Numbered from the stretch's first letter, positions 1-9,323 are shown. The stretch is 64,000 nucleotides of DNA from an uncultured Cellulophaga sp. (GCA_947492955.1 CANLOV010000003.1:62001-126000); one strand, 5' to 3'. A program made the numbers and translations. Notes: a model not told the origin generated them from the letters alone.

Positions 1-597
1 AAATTGGGATAAAGTTTTTAATTTATTTAATGCTTCATTGGGTAAAAAAGCTCCATTTGCATCAACTCTTAACTCTATTTCTTCTTGAGAATATTTTTTT
101 CTTATTGATGCTAATAATTTTATTTCAGTATCAAAATCTATGGCTCCAATTTTCATTTTAATACATGAAAATCCGGCTTCTAACTTTTGCTGAATCTGCT
201 CCAACATAAAGCTTTCATCTCCCATCCATATTAATCCATTTATAGAAATAGGTTTTTCTTTATGCAGAAAATCAAACGGGAATAATTTAAAAGGAATTTC
301 TGATACAAATGATAAAAATGCTTGCTCTATTCCAAACTGAATACTTGGAAATTCTATTAAAGCTTCTAGTAGCTTATCTTTTCCTAAATGAATATTAGCA
401 CATACCCATTGTAGTTTTTCTTCATACTCAGGAACATCATCTACACTAAGTCCTCTTAAAATACCACATTCTCCTATTCCGTATTTATTATTTTCTTTTA
501 ACACCAGAAACCATGTTTCTTTTTGCGTTAAAACACCACGAGAGGTTCCACTTGGCCTTTTAAAATTTAGTATATATTTTTTGCAACTGGCTTTCAT
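1..597 (-). CDS. menC: o-succinylbenzoate synthase (MenC), 3' end beyond window edge
   Basis: Enolase-superfamily enzyme predicted to dehydrate SHCHC to o-succinylbenzoate in menaquinone synthesis. The reading frame is open from ATG at 597 to the window edge, giving the first 199 residues; the C-terminal half, with the remaining metal ligands, lies outside. Visible are the KxK catalytic-lysine motif in CIKMKIGAIDFD and the first metal-ligand strand LRVDANGAF. The start peptide MKASCKKYILNFKRPSGTSR is typical of short Bacteroidota MenC proteins. The menA gene 3.3 kb upstream on the same strand supports the pathway assignment over other enolase-superfamily activities such as dipeptide epimerase. 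I am confident of the superfamily and fairly confident of MenC. Confidence 0.82.
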   Translation of the reverse strand, partial: MKASCKKYILNFKRPSGTSRGVLTQKETWFLVLKENNKYGIGECGILRGLSVDDVPEYEEKLQWVCANIHLGKDKLLEALIEFPSIQFGIEQAFLSFVSEIPFKLFPFDFLHKEKPISINGLIWMGDESFMLEQIQQKLEAGFSCIKMKIGAIDFDTEIKLLASIRKKYSQEEIELRVDANGAFLPNEALNKLKTLSQF

Positions 598-675
598 AAA
601 GTAAATAACTAAAAATTGTTCTATTTATAGAAATATATTAATCTTATTTCTAATAAACAGGTAAATGTATAGCTA

Positions 676-2631
676 TTATTTAAAATCGAACCAAAAACGA
701 ACTCCCTCTGGAGATTTATCTATATTTAAAGTAGATTGTAATTGATTTACCAAACGGTTCATTAAACGTATTCCCATAGAAGAATTAGTTCTTTCATCTG
801 TATCTTCTGGTAATCCTATTCCGTTATCTGTATACTCAAAGAAACCATGTTCTCCATTCTTTCTTAGATGTATGTATATTTTTCCATTCTCATCACCATC
901 TGGGAAAGCATACTTAAAAGAGTTAGATACTAATTCGTTTAATATTAATCCGAAAGGAATAGCTCTGTCTATATCTAATTCTGTTCCCTCGGCATCAATA
1001 GTTATATTAATATTATGCCCTCCTTTTTTATATACAGATTGTACACTATTTACCAAACTCTCTATGTAACCTTGCATTTCTATCACCGATAAATCATCAT
1101 TCTGATATAATTTTTGGTGTATTAATGCCATTGCTTTTACTCTACTTTTCCCTTCTTCTAAGGCTACAATAGCTGCTTTACTTCTTGTGTTTTTTGTTTG
1201 CAAACTTAATAGACTAGACACCATTTGTAAATTATTTTTTACTCTATGGTGTATTTCTTTTAACAAGGAATCTTTTTCTACTAATGAAGCTTCTATAATA
1301 TGATTTTGTTCCGCAATTAGTCGTTGAGATTTTATACTTTTTAAATATGCGTATACTAAACCAGCAAAACCTAATAATGTAAATATTAACGAGATAAAAA
1401 CAAGATTCATTCGCTCATCTTTCTCTTCCATTTGCCTTCTAGATAATTCTATATCTATCTTTTGCTCATCAATTGTTTTTTTAGAGCTTTCTAACTCTTG
1501 GGCAACTACGGCGCTTAATTGTTGTTTTTTTAATAAAGATTCATTAGATTTTAATGAATCTTGCATTCTTACATTTTTCATTAGATAAAATACAGAATTT
1601 TTATAATCTGTTATTTTATCGAAATATGAAGCTAGCAATCTATTCTTCTTTAATTTATTATTATACTTAATAGGATTTATATCATTTGACAAATATTCTT
1701 TAGCTTCTTTATAGTTCTCTACATGAAGATGACAATCTGCTAAATCTAAAATATTATCTATAACTTCGAAATTATATTTACCTATTCCATTTTCTTTTAT
1801 AATAGAAATACTAGATTCTAATCTTGGTATTGCTTCATCATATTGTTTTAATAGTGCCAAAGACTTACCAATATTTCCTTCTATAATTCCTTTTAACAAA
1901 TTACCCTCTAAAATTTCCTTTTCTGTTTTTTGCTTAGTTATATCATTTAAAAAAACTTCTATATAACCTTTAGCTTTTTTTAAACTTGTAATTGCGGGTG
2001 TTGGTGCTTTATCTAAACGCAAATAATTTCCAACCTTATTATGATATTCGGCTTTACCATAAAAATCTTCTTCTGGAATTGTTTTCTTTACTTCTAGAAT
2101 GTAATCGGTCATTGCCTTTCTATGCAATCCTAAATTTGAATAGATATCATAAAAAGCAATGTTCTTAGATATTCCTAATTCTTTTTTCTCTTTTCTTACT
2201 TCTAATTGTTTATCGTAAAGCTCTAATTCTGAATAACTATGATCCATTATATTTAACAGAATTTTTCTTTTTTCTAAACTCCATTCATAACTATGTAGTT
2301 CTTTAGCGGTACTTATACTATGATCAAATTCTCCCAAATTATAATAAATCTGAGATAGTATTAATTTGTAATGATTTATGGCCAATGAATCGTTTGCATT
2401 CTTTGCTGTATCTAAATACACATTAACAGTATCTTCCCAATCGTAAGGAGAATTCTCTTTATATCTATTAGATGTAATAAAAAAGAAATGAAACTTTTCT
2501 TGCAGACTAACTTTCTCTTGAAACTTCTTTAACACATTATCCTCATCTGCTACTTCTTGAGCATTAAGTAACCCTGATGATAGTGAAAAAATAATAATAA
2601 GAAAAAAATTACTAAAAAAACGTAGCTTCAT
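676..2631 (-). CDS. TPR-containing sensor histidine kinase (HisKA_2 family)
   Basis: Membrane sensor kinase of 651 residues. In order: an N-terminal signal segment (about 1-24), a long helical periplasmic region with degenerate tetratricopeptide repeats (about 60-380), a coiled coil, one membrane helix (about 409-431), a HisKA_2-type dimerisation/phosphoacceptor segment with KEIHHRVKNNLQMV (His near 458), and a HATPase_c domain with the N box NELVSNSFKYAFPD and the G1 box DNGIGLPE. The DHp type is the one found in Pdtas/EstK-like kinases, not the HisKA type. The likely partner is the LytTR response regulator encoded 435 bases upstream on the same strand. The signal sensed is unknown. No promoter of the TAnnTTTG type was found directly in front. 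Confidence 0.88.
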   Translation of the reverse strand: MKLRFFSNFFLIIIFSLSSGLLNAQEVADEDNVLKKFQEKVSLQEKFHFFFITSNRYKENSPYDWEDTVNVYLDTAKNANDSLAINHYKLILSQIYYNLGEFDHSISTAKELHSYEWSLEKRKILLNIMDHSYSELELYDKQLEVRKEKKELGISKNIAFYDIYSNLGLHRKAMTDYILEVKKTIPEEDFYGKAEYHNKVGNYLRLDKAPTPAITSLKKAKGYIEVFLNDITKQKTEKEILEGNLLKGIIEGNIGKSLALLKQYDEAIPRLESSISIIKENGIGKYNFEVIDNILDLADCHLHVENYKEAKEYLSNDINPIKYNNKLKKNRLLASYFDKITDYKNSVFYLMKNVRMQDSLKSNESLLKKQQLSAVVAQELESSKKTIDEQKIDIELSRRQMEEKDERMNLVFISLIFTLLGFAGLVYAYLKSIKSQRLIAEQNHIIEASLVEKDSLLKEIHHRVKNNLQMVSSLLSLQTKNTRSKAAIVALEEGKSRVKAMALIHQKLYQNDDLSVIEMQGYIESLVNSVQSVYKKGGHNINITIDAEGTELDIDRAIPFGLILNELVSNSFKYAFPDGDENGKIYIHLRKNGEHGFFEYTDNGIGLPEDTDERTNSSMGIRLMNRLVNQLQSTLNIDKSPEGVRFWFDFK

Positions 2632-2799
2632 ATGGTTGTTGTGGTTACATTAATAAAAATTTGGTTATACAAATATCAGAAAATAACAACAGAAGACATT
2701 ATAAAAATGATATTTATACTTGATGATGTTAATATAAATAAATAAATACACTTAATTGTAGCTTTTATAGTCTTAAAATTTTTAAATGCTAAAAACGAC

Positions 2800-2831
2800 A
2801 AAAGGCTGAACGAAACTACGCACAGCCTTTT
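2800..2831 (-). terminator. terminator-like hairpin upstream of the kinase gene
   Basis: Perfect 9-bp inverted repeat AAAAGGCTG / CAGCCTTTT with a 14-base loop. On the minus strand it is followed by a T-rich stretch. It is about 240 bases past the end of the response-regulator gene, so it is a second, distal stop signal or marks the end of an unrecognised short transcript. Confidence 0.5.
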
Positions 2832-3006
2832 ATAGGTTAATCGAAAATGATAAGATTTGGGAATCTTGTTATTTCATGATACCCCAAAAGTAATATGAAG
2901 TATTTAAAACATAAGAATATTGTTGTGTAAGTAAGTAATTTTGTTGTGAAATCTATTTTTTATTTTCAATGATGTAGTTCATCGGATTCTTTGTTATTTT
3001 AAGGAA

Positions 3007-3044
3007 TAAAAAAACACCTAGATTATACATAACCTAGGTGTTTT
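3007..3044 (-). terminator. rho-independent terminator after the LytTR response regulator
   Basis: Inverted repeat AAAACACCTAGATT / AACCTAGGTGTTTT (one mismatched pair) at 3011-3024 and 3031-3044, with an A-run at 3007-3014 that becomes a U-run on the minus strand. It starts 22 bases beyond the stop of the response-regulator gene. Confidence 0.75.
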
Positions 3045-3066
3045 AAAAATTTTATAAAAGTATATT

Positions 3067-3834
3067 TTATGAATTCATTGCTGAAATAATAAACTCTTTA
3101 AATTCTTTTGAAATAGGTATAAGCTTATTATTTATCATAATATCTTTAGAGTTAATAGCATCTATATGATCTACATTAACTATATATGATTTATGGGCTC
3201 TATAAAATTTCTTTTGAGGCAGTTTTTCTAAATAATCTTTTAAAGGCGACCTTACCAGAAATTTTTTATCTACAGTATTAACTTCTAAATATACATTATC
3301 TGCTTTTATAAACTGTATATCTTCAAATTGAATACGGTAATATAAATGCTGCTTTTTAACAAAAATAGAATCTTTTAATACAGAGTTAGACATTAACTTA
3401 CCATCATCATCATTGGATGCTGCCGCTTCTTTACCACCTGCTTTTTCTTTCTCTGCATAATTAAAGCTCGATAATGCTATTTCAATAGAAGTATATAAAT
3501 CTTGCTGCTCAAATGGTTTAACCAAATAACCGTTTGGTTTTACTGTTTTAGCATTTTCTACTGTTGCTCTATCCGAGTTAGATGTTACAAAAATAAAAGG
3601 AATGTTATAGTTTTCTCTAATATGTTTTCCTAAATCTATTCCTGTTTTATCAGATGCAAGAATTATATCTATAAGTACTAAATCTACATGGTTATTTTTC
3701 AGTACTTTTTCTGCTTGCTCGTATACAATTACATTATCTACGATTTCGTAACCAATCTCTTCTAACATTGACTGCATATCATCTGCAATAATAACATTGT
3801 CTTCTACTATTAGAATTTTTATGGCTTGTTCCAA
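3067..3834 (-). CDS. LytTR-family response regulator
   Basis: DNA-binding response regulator of 255 residues. The receiver domain (about 5-122) has the acidic pair E11/D12, phosphoacceptor D56 in LVLIDIIL, T84 and K106 in YLVKPF. An acidic, glycine/alanine-rich linker (about 128-150) leads to a LytTR DNA-binding domain (about 155-253) with the typical FYRAHKSYIVNVDHI core. LytTR proteins bind direct repeats upstream of target promoters. The kinase gene downstream, of the HisKA_2 type, is the probable partner. The gene starts 39 bases from menA, which could be its cotranscribed neighbour upstream. Confidence 0.9.
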   Translation of the reverse strand: MEQAIKILIVEDNVIIADDMQSMLEEIGYEIVDNVIVYEQAEKVLKNNHVDLVLIDIILASDKTGIDLGKHIRENYNIPFIFVTSNSDRATVENAKTVKPNGYLVKPFEQQDLYTSIEIALSSFNYAEKEKAGGKEAAASNDDDGKLMSNSVLKDSIFVKKQHLYYRIQFEDIQFIKADNVYLEVNTVDKKFLVRSPLKDYLEKLPQKKFYRAHKSYIVNVDHIDAINSKDIMINNKLIPISKEFKEFIISAMNS

Positions 3835-3873
3835 ATTATATAGGTTTTAGTTAAGTTCTTGTTAAAATCAAAT

Positions 3874-4782
3874 TTACAAAAAATTATTATAACTAAAATA
3901 AAATAGCAATGCTAGTAAAAAAGTTGATAGTGCTAGCTTTTTTAACTCTGGATCTAGTGAAGCTGGTTCGTTTATTTTTGATATTCTAAGAAAATGAGCC
4001 GCTACTGGTATAAAGGCTAAAAGACATATTGTATTAGTCCAGTTTTCAAAATTTAAAAACACAAAAAATGCCATGCATAAAAAACTAATAATCAATAATA
4101 AATAGTGGTATTTTTTTCCGTTGGCAAAACCTATTTTTACAACTAAAGTATTTTTATTAGATTTTTTATCTGATACGCAGTCTCTTAAATTATTTAAATT
4201 AAGAACCCCTACACTTAATAAACCTATTGTAATTGCTGGTAAAACCGATAAAAATGTAATGTATTTTGTGTATAAAAACATGGCTCCCAAAACTCCTAAT
4301 AAACCAAAGAAAAGAAAAACAAACACATCTCCTAATCCTTTGTAGCCATATGCAGAGTTACCTACCGTATATTTAATGGCTGCCCAAACACTAAATGCTC
4401 CTAAGCCTAAAAATAAAAGTATGTAGAGTAAATTTTCTATTCCAAATGAGATATATACCAGACTAAAGGTTAAAATCACATTAATAATTACCGAAATAAA
4501 TATTCCTCTTTTTAATTCTTCCTTAGACAACAAACCACTTTGTAAAGCTCTTTTAGGCCCTACTCTGTCTTCGTTATCTGTTCCTTTAACTCCATCTCCA
4601 TAATCATTAGCAAAATTAGATGTTATCTGAAAGCTAACTGTAGTTATTAATGCTAATATAAAAATAACACCATTAGTGTGGCCATTAATATGAGCTAATG
4701 TTGTACCTACAATAATACCAGAAATAGATAATGGGAGTGTTCTTAGCCTTGCAGCATTGAACCAAGATTTAATTTTTAACAA
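3874..4782 (-). CDS. menA: 1,4-dihydroxy-2-naphthoate polyprenyltransferase (MenA)
   Basis: Integral membrane UbiA-superfamily prenyltransferase of 302 residues that joins dihydroxynaphthoate to a polyprenyl diphosphate to make demethylmenaquinone. The first aspartate-rich motif NDYGDGVKGTDNED (about 59-72) and the second, LNNLRDCVSDKKSNKNTL (about 195-212), bind the Mg-diphosphate. Eight or so hydrophobic helices are visible. Length is normal for the family. The SPOR-like gene lies 3 bases upstream and probably shares its transcript. Together with menC at the window edge this points to menaquinone as respiratory quinone. Confidence 0.93.
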   Translation of the reverse strand: MLKIKSWFNAARLRTLPLSISGIIVGTTLAHINGHTNGVIFILALITTVSFQITSNFANDYGDGVKGTDNEDRVGPKRALQSGLLSKEELKRGIFISVIINVILTFSLVYISFGIENLLYILLFLGLGAFSVWAAIKYTVGNSAYGYKGLGDVFVFLFFGLLGVLGAMFLYTKYITFLSVLPAITIGLLSVGVLNLNNLRDCVSDKKSNKNTLVVKIGFANGKKYHYLLLIISFLCMAFFVFLNFENWTNTICLLAFIPVAAHFLRISKINEPASLDPELKKLALSTFLLALLFYFSYNNFL

Positions 4783-4785
4783 AAT

Positions 4786-5385
4786 TTAATAGGGGTCTTC
4801 TATTTTTAAACGTTTTCCTTCTTTATAGGAAGCTACAAATGCATCTTCGAAACCCATTTCTACTAGTTGGTTTCTAAACTCTCTTGCTTCTACTAAGGTT
4901 TCAAAATTACCTAAAGAATATGAATAAAAAGGATTTGTTTTTACAAAAAGGGTATTTGTTAATGATTCTGACGCAAGTGTCATATTATTTTCTACAAAAG
5001 ATTTTATCTGAACCGAGTATACTTTTTCTTTATCTATAAAGTTTTTAGCTAAGTAAAATTCTTTTACCAAACTAAGCTCTTCATTTTTAACTTTTAGATT
5101 AGCCATTCTAGTTTTATAAGCGTCTAAACTGTCTAAAGAAACTAACAAACTATTTTGATTATCATAAGAATTAGAACTACTTAAACCCGCAGTAAATGAG
5201 GTTACAGCCAAAGTTGCAAGTAAAAAAACTCCTGTAATACCAGCTAAAACATTACGTTGAATTTTTTTCCTTTTTATCTCTTTATTTTTAAATTTTATTT
5301 GATCTAAAAGTCGCTCGTTAATTATTTGAGCTTTGTCTATATCTTTATGCAATTCTAATAAATCGCTTTCTTCAATGAAAGGCAT
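4786..5385 (-). CDS. membrane protein with C-terminal SPOR-like domain
   Basis: Protein of 199 residues not assigned to a named gene. It has a charged cytoplasmic N-terminus with coiled-coil character (about 8-42), one membrane helix (about 47-66), a helical spacer, and a C-terminal segment (about 122-198) with the SPOR pattern: VYSVQIKSF at its start, then FETLVEAREFRNQLVEMGFE and a final beta strand. SPOR domains bind denuded glycan strands at division sites, so a periplasmic cell-wall role is likely but not shown. It ends 3 bases before menA, suggesting cotranscription without any obvious functional link. Confidence 0.65.
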   Translation of the reverse strand: MPFIEESDLLELHKDIDKAQIINERLLDQIKFKNKEIKRKKIQRNVLAGITGVFLLATLAVTSFTAGLSSSNSYDNQNSLLVSLDSLDAYKTRMANLKVKNEELSLVKEFYLAKNFIDKEKVYSVQIKSFVENNMTLASESLTNTLFVKTNPFYSYSLGNFETLVEAREFRNQLVEMGFEDAFVASYKEGKRLKIEDPY

Positions 5386-5554
5386 ATTCTTTTGTTTTTC
5401 TTAGATATTTACTATTATTCCCTAGCATTAAGTATAATTTATACCGTTCCTTACGCTAAAATAATGTTTTTAGATAAAAAACAAAATAAATAAACAAAAA
5501 AATAAAAGCTATTTAACTGATATACATATTATTATACATAACTTATTAATTCTT

Positions 5555-6385
5555 TTAAATAAGCTTAATACCGTTTTCTTTTATTTCTATTTTTCTTTCC
5601 CTATATAGGGTACCTACTCCTTTTTTAAAAACCTTTTTACTCATTTCTAATTGGTTTTTAATATCCTCAGGGTCAGATTTATCATGCAAAGCTAAAAAAC
5701 CTCCTTCTGCTACTAATTTTTGATAAATAGTATTCGCAGCAGGCTCTAAACTCTGGTACCCTATAGCTTGTAAAGAAATATCTATTTTATGGTCTGGTCT
5801 TATATTTTTTACAAATCCTTTTATTTTATCTCCTATAGCTATTTTTTTATACACTTCATTTAAATACACCAAGCCTTTATGCCTATTATTTATAATAACT
5901 TCCCAGCCTAAATCTGTGCTTCTTGTTACAATTAATGATACCTCATCTAGTACTTTTACTGTTAAATCCTCATTGCTTATAAATTTATCTAACTTATTAG
6001 AAGCCACTAACCTCTGTGATTTATCATCTAAATAACAATATACCACATACCATTGTCCTTCTTGCATCTTTGTTCTTTGCTCTCTAAATGGTACTAAAAG
6101 GTGTTTTTCTAAACCCCAATCTAAAAAAGCTCCTATATTATTTACCTCTGCTACTTTTAATAACTGAAAATTATCTCTTATTGTATAAGGCGTTAATGTT
6201 GTTGCCACTGGTCTTTCATCATGATCTAAATAGCAAAAAACACTAATCTCATCTCCTATTTCATAGGTTTTAGGAACATATTTATTGGGTAACAATATAT
6301 CTGTGCCTTCTTTATCTCCTAAAAAAACACCAACGCTTGTATCTCTAAGAATTTCTAATGTATTATAATCTCCTAATCGTATCAT
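5555..6385 (-). CDS. CvfB-family S1 RNA-binding protein
   Basis: Soluble protein of 276 residues from the chosen start. It shows the CvfB layout: consecutive S1-like OB folds, with GVFLGDKEGTDILLPNKYV in the first, NNIGAFLDWGLEKHLLVP in the second and a third near IGDKIKGFVKNIRPDHKIDISL, then a winged-helix-like C-terminus (KLVAEGGFLALHDKSDPEDI...). In Firmicutes CvfB affects virulence gene expression and binds RNA; the target is unknown here. I chose ATG at 6385 (MIRLGDYNTLEILRD) because family members start there; an upstream in-frame start at 6412 would add nine residues with no family support. Confidence 0.82.
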   Translation of the reverse strand: MIRLGDYNTLEILRDTSVGVFLGDKEGTDILLPNKYVPKTYEIGDEISVFCYLDHDERPVATTLTPYTIRDNFQLLKVAEVNNIGAFLDWGLEKHLLVPFREQRTKMQEGQWYVVYCYLDDKSQRLVASNKLDKFISNEDLTVKVLDEVSLIVTRSTDLGWEVIINNRHKGLVYLNEVYKKIAIGDKIKGFVKNIRPDHKIDISLQAIGYQSLEPAANTIYQKLVAEGGFLALHDKSDPEDIKNQLEMSKKVFKKGVGTLYRERKIEIKENGIKLI

Positions 6386-6450
6386 ATCTCTAATTGTATT
6401 GCAAAAATACACCTAAATGAATTCATAATTTCAAATTTCTTAAATAAGAA

Positions 6451-6480
6451 AAAAGTCACTCTAAAATTAGAATGACTTTT
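6451..6480 (-). terminator. terminator after the DJ-1/PfpI gene
   Basis: Inverted repeat AAAAGTCACTCTAA / TTAGAATGACTTTT with one mismatch and a two-base gap (effective loop larger), followed on the minus strand by U-rich sequence. It separates the DJ-1/PfpI-DoxX pair from cvfB. Confidence 0.7.
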
Positions 6481-6513
6481 ATTTTTTTACTTTACAACTT
6501 TGTTTTAAAATTT

Positions 6514-7302
6514 TTAATTATCAACATTATATTCTAGCAAAGCTGCTATATATAATTTATTAAAGGCATCACTTGAATAAGGGTTCTGACTAGTTACTAA
6601 ATTTCTGTCTTTAATAGCAAAATTAGATTTTGGTAATCCACTCCTATATCTTAAACCTAATTTCCTTAGCCTTTTCGCTATTTTTCTATTTTTAGGTTTC
6701 CCTTTCATTATAAAACTTTCTATCACAAACTCTTCTATAGGTGATACTGAGTTTACTTTAAAACCTACATATGGGTTTTCTAATTTAGGAATGGTAGAAA
6801 TTAAAACAGGTGCATGGCATATTAAACCTGTTGGCCTATTTTCATTGGCAAAATATTTTAAAAGTATTGGTATACGCTTATCATACAATAAATCTACCAT
6901 TAAACCTTGACCGCCTGGAATAACTAATCCAACGTATTGTTTTTTATTCTCAATTGCTTGCGTTAAACTTATTGGGTTTTTAAAATTTATATCATTTTCT
7001 ATAAAAGATAAGGCTTCTTTCTTTACTGCTAACTTTTTTTTCCAATATTTATCATGTATACTTTCTTGATCAATAGTTGCCTGTACTCCATTTGGAGTTG
7101 CAAATTCTACACTATAACCCGCATCTTTAACTGCTTTATATGCTAAATAAAACTCATTAAGAAAAACTCCTGTTTGCCTCAATTTTGCTTCATTATTTAG
7201 TGTTAAAGTATCTTCTGAGCTCATTACAAATAATACAATCTGTTTTTGCGAAAAAATCATAGTACTAAATAACATCATATATAATAAGAATATTTGTTTC
7301 AT
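6514..7302 (-). CDS. DJ-1/PfpI family protein, exported
   Basis: DJ-1/PfpI-fold protein of 262 residues with a cleavable signal peptide (MKQIFLLYMMLFSTMIFSQ). The fold markers are the conserved Glu50 in GVFLNEFYLAY, the glycine turn VIPGGQGLMVDLLYD (about 128-141) and the nucleophile elbow with Cys162 in GLICHAPVLIS. This pattern is closest to the Hsp31-like class I amidotransferase-fold proteins (glyoxalase III or chaperone/deglycase activities). Export to the periplasm is unusual for characterised Hsp31. It sits 7 bases downstream of a DoxX-like gene, so the pair is likely cotranscribed, perhaps for oxidative or carbonyl stress. Confidence 0.8.
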   Translation of the reverse strand: MKQIFLLYMMLFSTMIFSQKQIVLFVMSSEDTLTLNNEAKLRQTGVFLNEFYLAYKAVKDAGYSVEFATPNGVQATIDQESIHDKYWKKKLAVKKEALSFIENDINFKNPISLTQAIENKKQYVGLVIPGGQGLMVDLLYDKRIPILLKYFANENRPTGLICHAPVLISTIPKLENPYVGFKVNSVSPIEEFVIESFIMKGKPKNRKIAKRLRKLGLRYRSGLPKSNFAIKDRNLVTSQNPYSSDAFNKLYIAALLEYNVDN

Positions 7303-7309
7303 AAATGTT

Positions 7310-7765
7310 TTAATTATACCTAATAGAACTAATGTATACCCAAATTACAAACAATATTTGCAGAGGTATTCTAAACCATAAATAAGACAATCCGTTTCCG
7401 CTAAAAGTAGCTTTTTGATAATCTAAATGGATTATAGATGCATTAATATTTGCAGGCAAAAGAAGAAGAAAAAACAATATTAACAACCAAGCTGTTAATA
7501 CACGTAGTTGAGGAATATGTAGCCCTATTGCTGCAACGATTTCAATAATAGCTGTTAAATAAACTACTTCTTTTTTAAAAGGAATAAAATCTGGTACCAT
7601 TAAAGCCATGCCTTCTGAATATAAAAAATGTCCTAATGCAGTAAAAAGTAACATTACAGATATTCCTATACGTGCAGCAAATATAAAATCGTATTTACCA
7701 TTACTAATTTTTAGTATAAGTAATGATATTATAGTAATAACAATAAGTACAATAAGAGGTTTCAT
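7310..7765 (-). CDS. DoxX-like integral membrane protein
   Basis: Small membrane protein of 151 residues with four predicted helices (about 3-20, 31-48, 66-84, 88-105 and a last one near 132-148). The arrangement with GHFLYSEGMALMVPDFIPF followed by TAIIEIVAAIGLHIPQLR is typical for the DoxX/SURF4-like superfamily. Biochemical function in this subgroup is unknown; neighbours (exported DJ-1/PfpI protein and a Crp-type regulator) fit a small stress-response unit. It is separated from the regulator gene by 51 bases. Confidence 0.75.
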   Translation of the reverse strand: MKPLIVLIVITIISLLILKISNGKYDFIFAARIGISVMLLFTALGHFLYSEGMALMVPDFIPFKKEVVYLTAIIEIVAAIGLHIPQLRVLTAWLLILFFLLLLPANINASIIHLDYQKATFSGNGLSYLWFRIPLQILFVIWVYISSIRYN

Positions 7766-7816
7766 CTTTTTTGTACAAATGTCTTAACACATTCCGATTA
7801 ATACAATGAACCTAGG

Positions 7817-8383
7817 TTAAGAAATTCGTTTTCTTATTCTACTTAAAGCTTGAGGTGTTATTCCAATGTAGGATGCTAAATATTTTAATGGTATTTCTTT
7901 TATTAAATGCGGTTGCTCTGTAAATAGTTTTAAGTACCGCTCTTCAGCAGTATCATTCAAAAGCGATTGTTCTCTTTTAGCCTTTATCAAATATAAATTT
8001 TCAGCAGCTACGCGACCAATAATATGCCCTACTGATGTTCGCTTATAAATATCTTGCAAATCTTCATAGCTTAGTTGCCATAGTAAAGTATCTGTTAAGG
8101 TTTCTATTTGGTATGTACTTGGCTTTTGAGTTAAAAAAGAATCATAAGCACTCACAAATTGCCCTTTAAAACAAAAACCAAAAGTAATATCGTTTTCTTC
8201 TTTAGGCATAAAGAACCGAATAGAACCTTTTTCTATAAAATTAAGATGAGTTTCTATCGCTCCAACTTTTACAAGTGCTGTTCTTTTTTTTAGTTCAATC
8301 TTTTTTAATTTGGAAGAAAATATTATCCAATCATCATTGGTCATTTTAATGATGTTATCAAAATATTCTCTTACCTGGTACAT
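7817..8383 (-). CDS. Crp/Fnr-family transcriptional regulator
   Basis: Regulator of 188 residues. The cyclic-nucleotide-binding fold occupies about 15-125 (LKKRTALVKVGAIETHLNFIEKGSIRFF is the beta-roll). The C-terminal HTH has PLKYLASYIGITPQALSRIRK, the short form typical of Bacteroidota Crp-like proteins. The canonical cAMP phosphate-binding cassette is not intact, so the ligand is uncertain. It probably controls the adjacent DoxX-DJ-1 pair, which lies directly downstream in the same direction. It has no visible iron-sulfur cysteine cluster of the Fnr type. Confidence 0.83.
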   Translation of the reverse strand: MYQVREYFDNIIKMTNDDWIIFSSKLKKIELKKRTALVKVGAIETHLNFIEKGSIRFFMPKEENDITFGFCFKGQFVSAYDSFLTQKPSTYQIETLTDTLLWQLSYEDLQDIYKRTSVGHIIGRVAAENLYLIKAKREQSLLNDTAEERYLKLFTEQPHLIKEIPLKYLASYIGITPQALSRIRKRIS

Positions 8384-8419
8384 ATTAAAACTGATTATTT
8401 AAAAAAATCTTCATTACTT

Positions 8420-9313
8420 CTAAGAAGCTACCTCTGAATAATACAATGTTTTTATAATACCATCTGACAACCCTATTTTAGGTACATGTATTTTTTTAGC
8501 TCCACACCATTTTGCTGCGGATAAAAAGATACGTGTTGCAGGAATAATAACATCTGCTCTATCTGTATTTAATCCTAATTCTGATACTCTATCTTCATAA
8601 GTCATGCTATCTAAAAAATGGTATTGTGCATTTAACCATATGTATGATAAAGGTTCTCCTATTTTTCTGCCAGAAATTTTATGCAACTTATTAATATTCC
8701 CCCCAGAACCTATGATAGATATTTTTGGTAAATCTTGGGTATGCTCTATAATCCAAGATTCTAAATTACTCCACATACTATCGCTAACCATATTATTAAG
8801 CAAACGTACTGTACCTATTTTAAAAGATTTAGACACTTTTGCCTCTCCTTTTGTAAAAATGGTAAACTCGGTACTACCACCACCAACATCTACATATAAA
8901 TAAGAACTATCTTTTTTTATAGTTTCTTTTAAATCTGTAGAGGCAATAATGGCGGCTTCTTTTTTACCATCTATGAGTTCTATATCTATACCTGCTTCTT
9001 CTTTTATTTTACTAATAACCTGGCTCCCATTAGTAGCTTCTCGCATGGCAGAAGTTGCACAAGCCATATATTTTTCTACTCCATTAACATCCATTAAAAG
9101 CTTAAAAGCTTTCATGGTATTTACCATCCTATCTACATTATGCTCCGATATTTTCCCTAATGTAAAAGAATCTGCTCCTAAACGTACAGGAACACGAATT
9201 AAAGACCCTTTTTTAAACTGAGTTTTTTTTCCTTCCTCCTCTATAACATTATGTATTAGTAAGCGTACAGCATTAGAACCTATATCTATAGCTGCTAATT
9301 TTCGTATTTTCAA
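8420..9313 (-). CDS. ppx: Ppx/GppA-type exopolyphosphatase
   Basis: ASKHA-fold phosphatase of 297 residues that should hydrolyse polyphosphate ends or pppGpp. Phosphate-binding motifs are AAIDIGSNAVRLLIH at the N-terminus, YLYVDVGGGSTEFTIF (about 136-151) and the third motif SIIGSGGNINKLHKI. It is the short single-module form without the C-terminal HD-like domain found in E. coli Ppx. It follows ppk1 by 10 bases in a sixA-ppk1-ppx run, which makes polyphosphate turnover the most likely role. Confidence 0.85.
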   Translation of the reverse strand: MKIRKLAAIDIGSNAVRLLIHNVIEEEGKKTQFKKGSLIRVPVRLGADSFTLGKISEHNVDRMVNTMKAFKLLMDVNGVEKYMACATSAMREATNGSQVISKIKEEAGIDIELIDGKKEAAIIASTDLKETIKKDSSYLYVDVGGGSTEFTIFTKGEAKVSKSFKIGTVRLLNNMVSDSMWSNLESWIIEHTQDLPKISIIGSGGNINKLHKISGRKIGEPLSYIWLNAQYHFLDSMTYEDRVSELGLNTDRADVIIPATRIFLSAAKWCGAKKIHVPKIGLSDGIIKTLYYSEVAS

Positions 9314-9323
9314 ACTATTCTTT

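Larger units (their letters stand above)
2632..3066. other. 435-bp intergenic region between response regulator and kinase
   Basis: No convincing open reading frame. It holds two hairpins that fit terminators for the upstream response-regulator gene (annotated separately), and an AT-rich stretch directly before the kinase start. The long gap and the two hairpins suggest that the kinase and the regulator are transcribed separately in spite of their common orientation. Confidence 0.6.
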
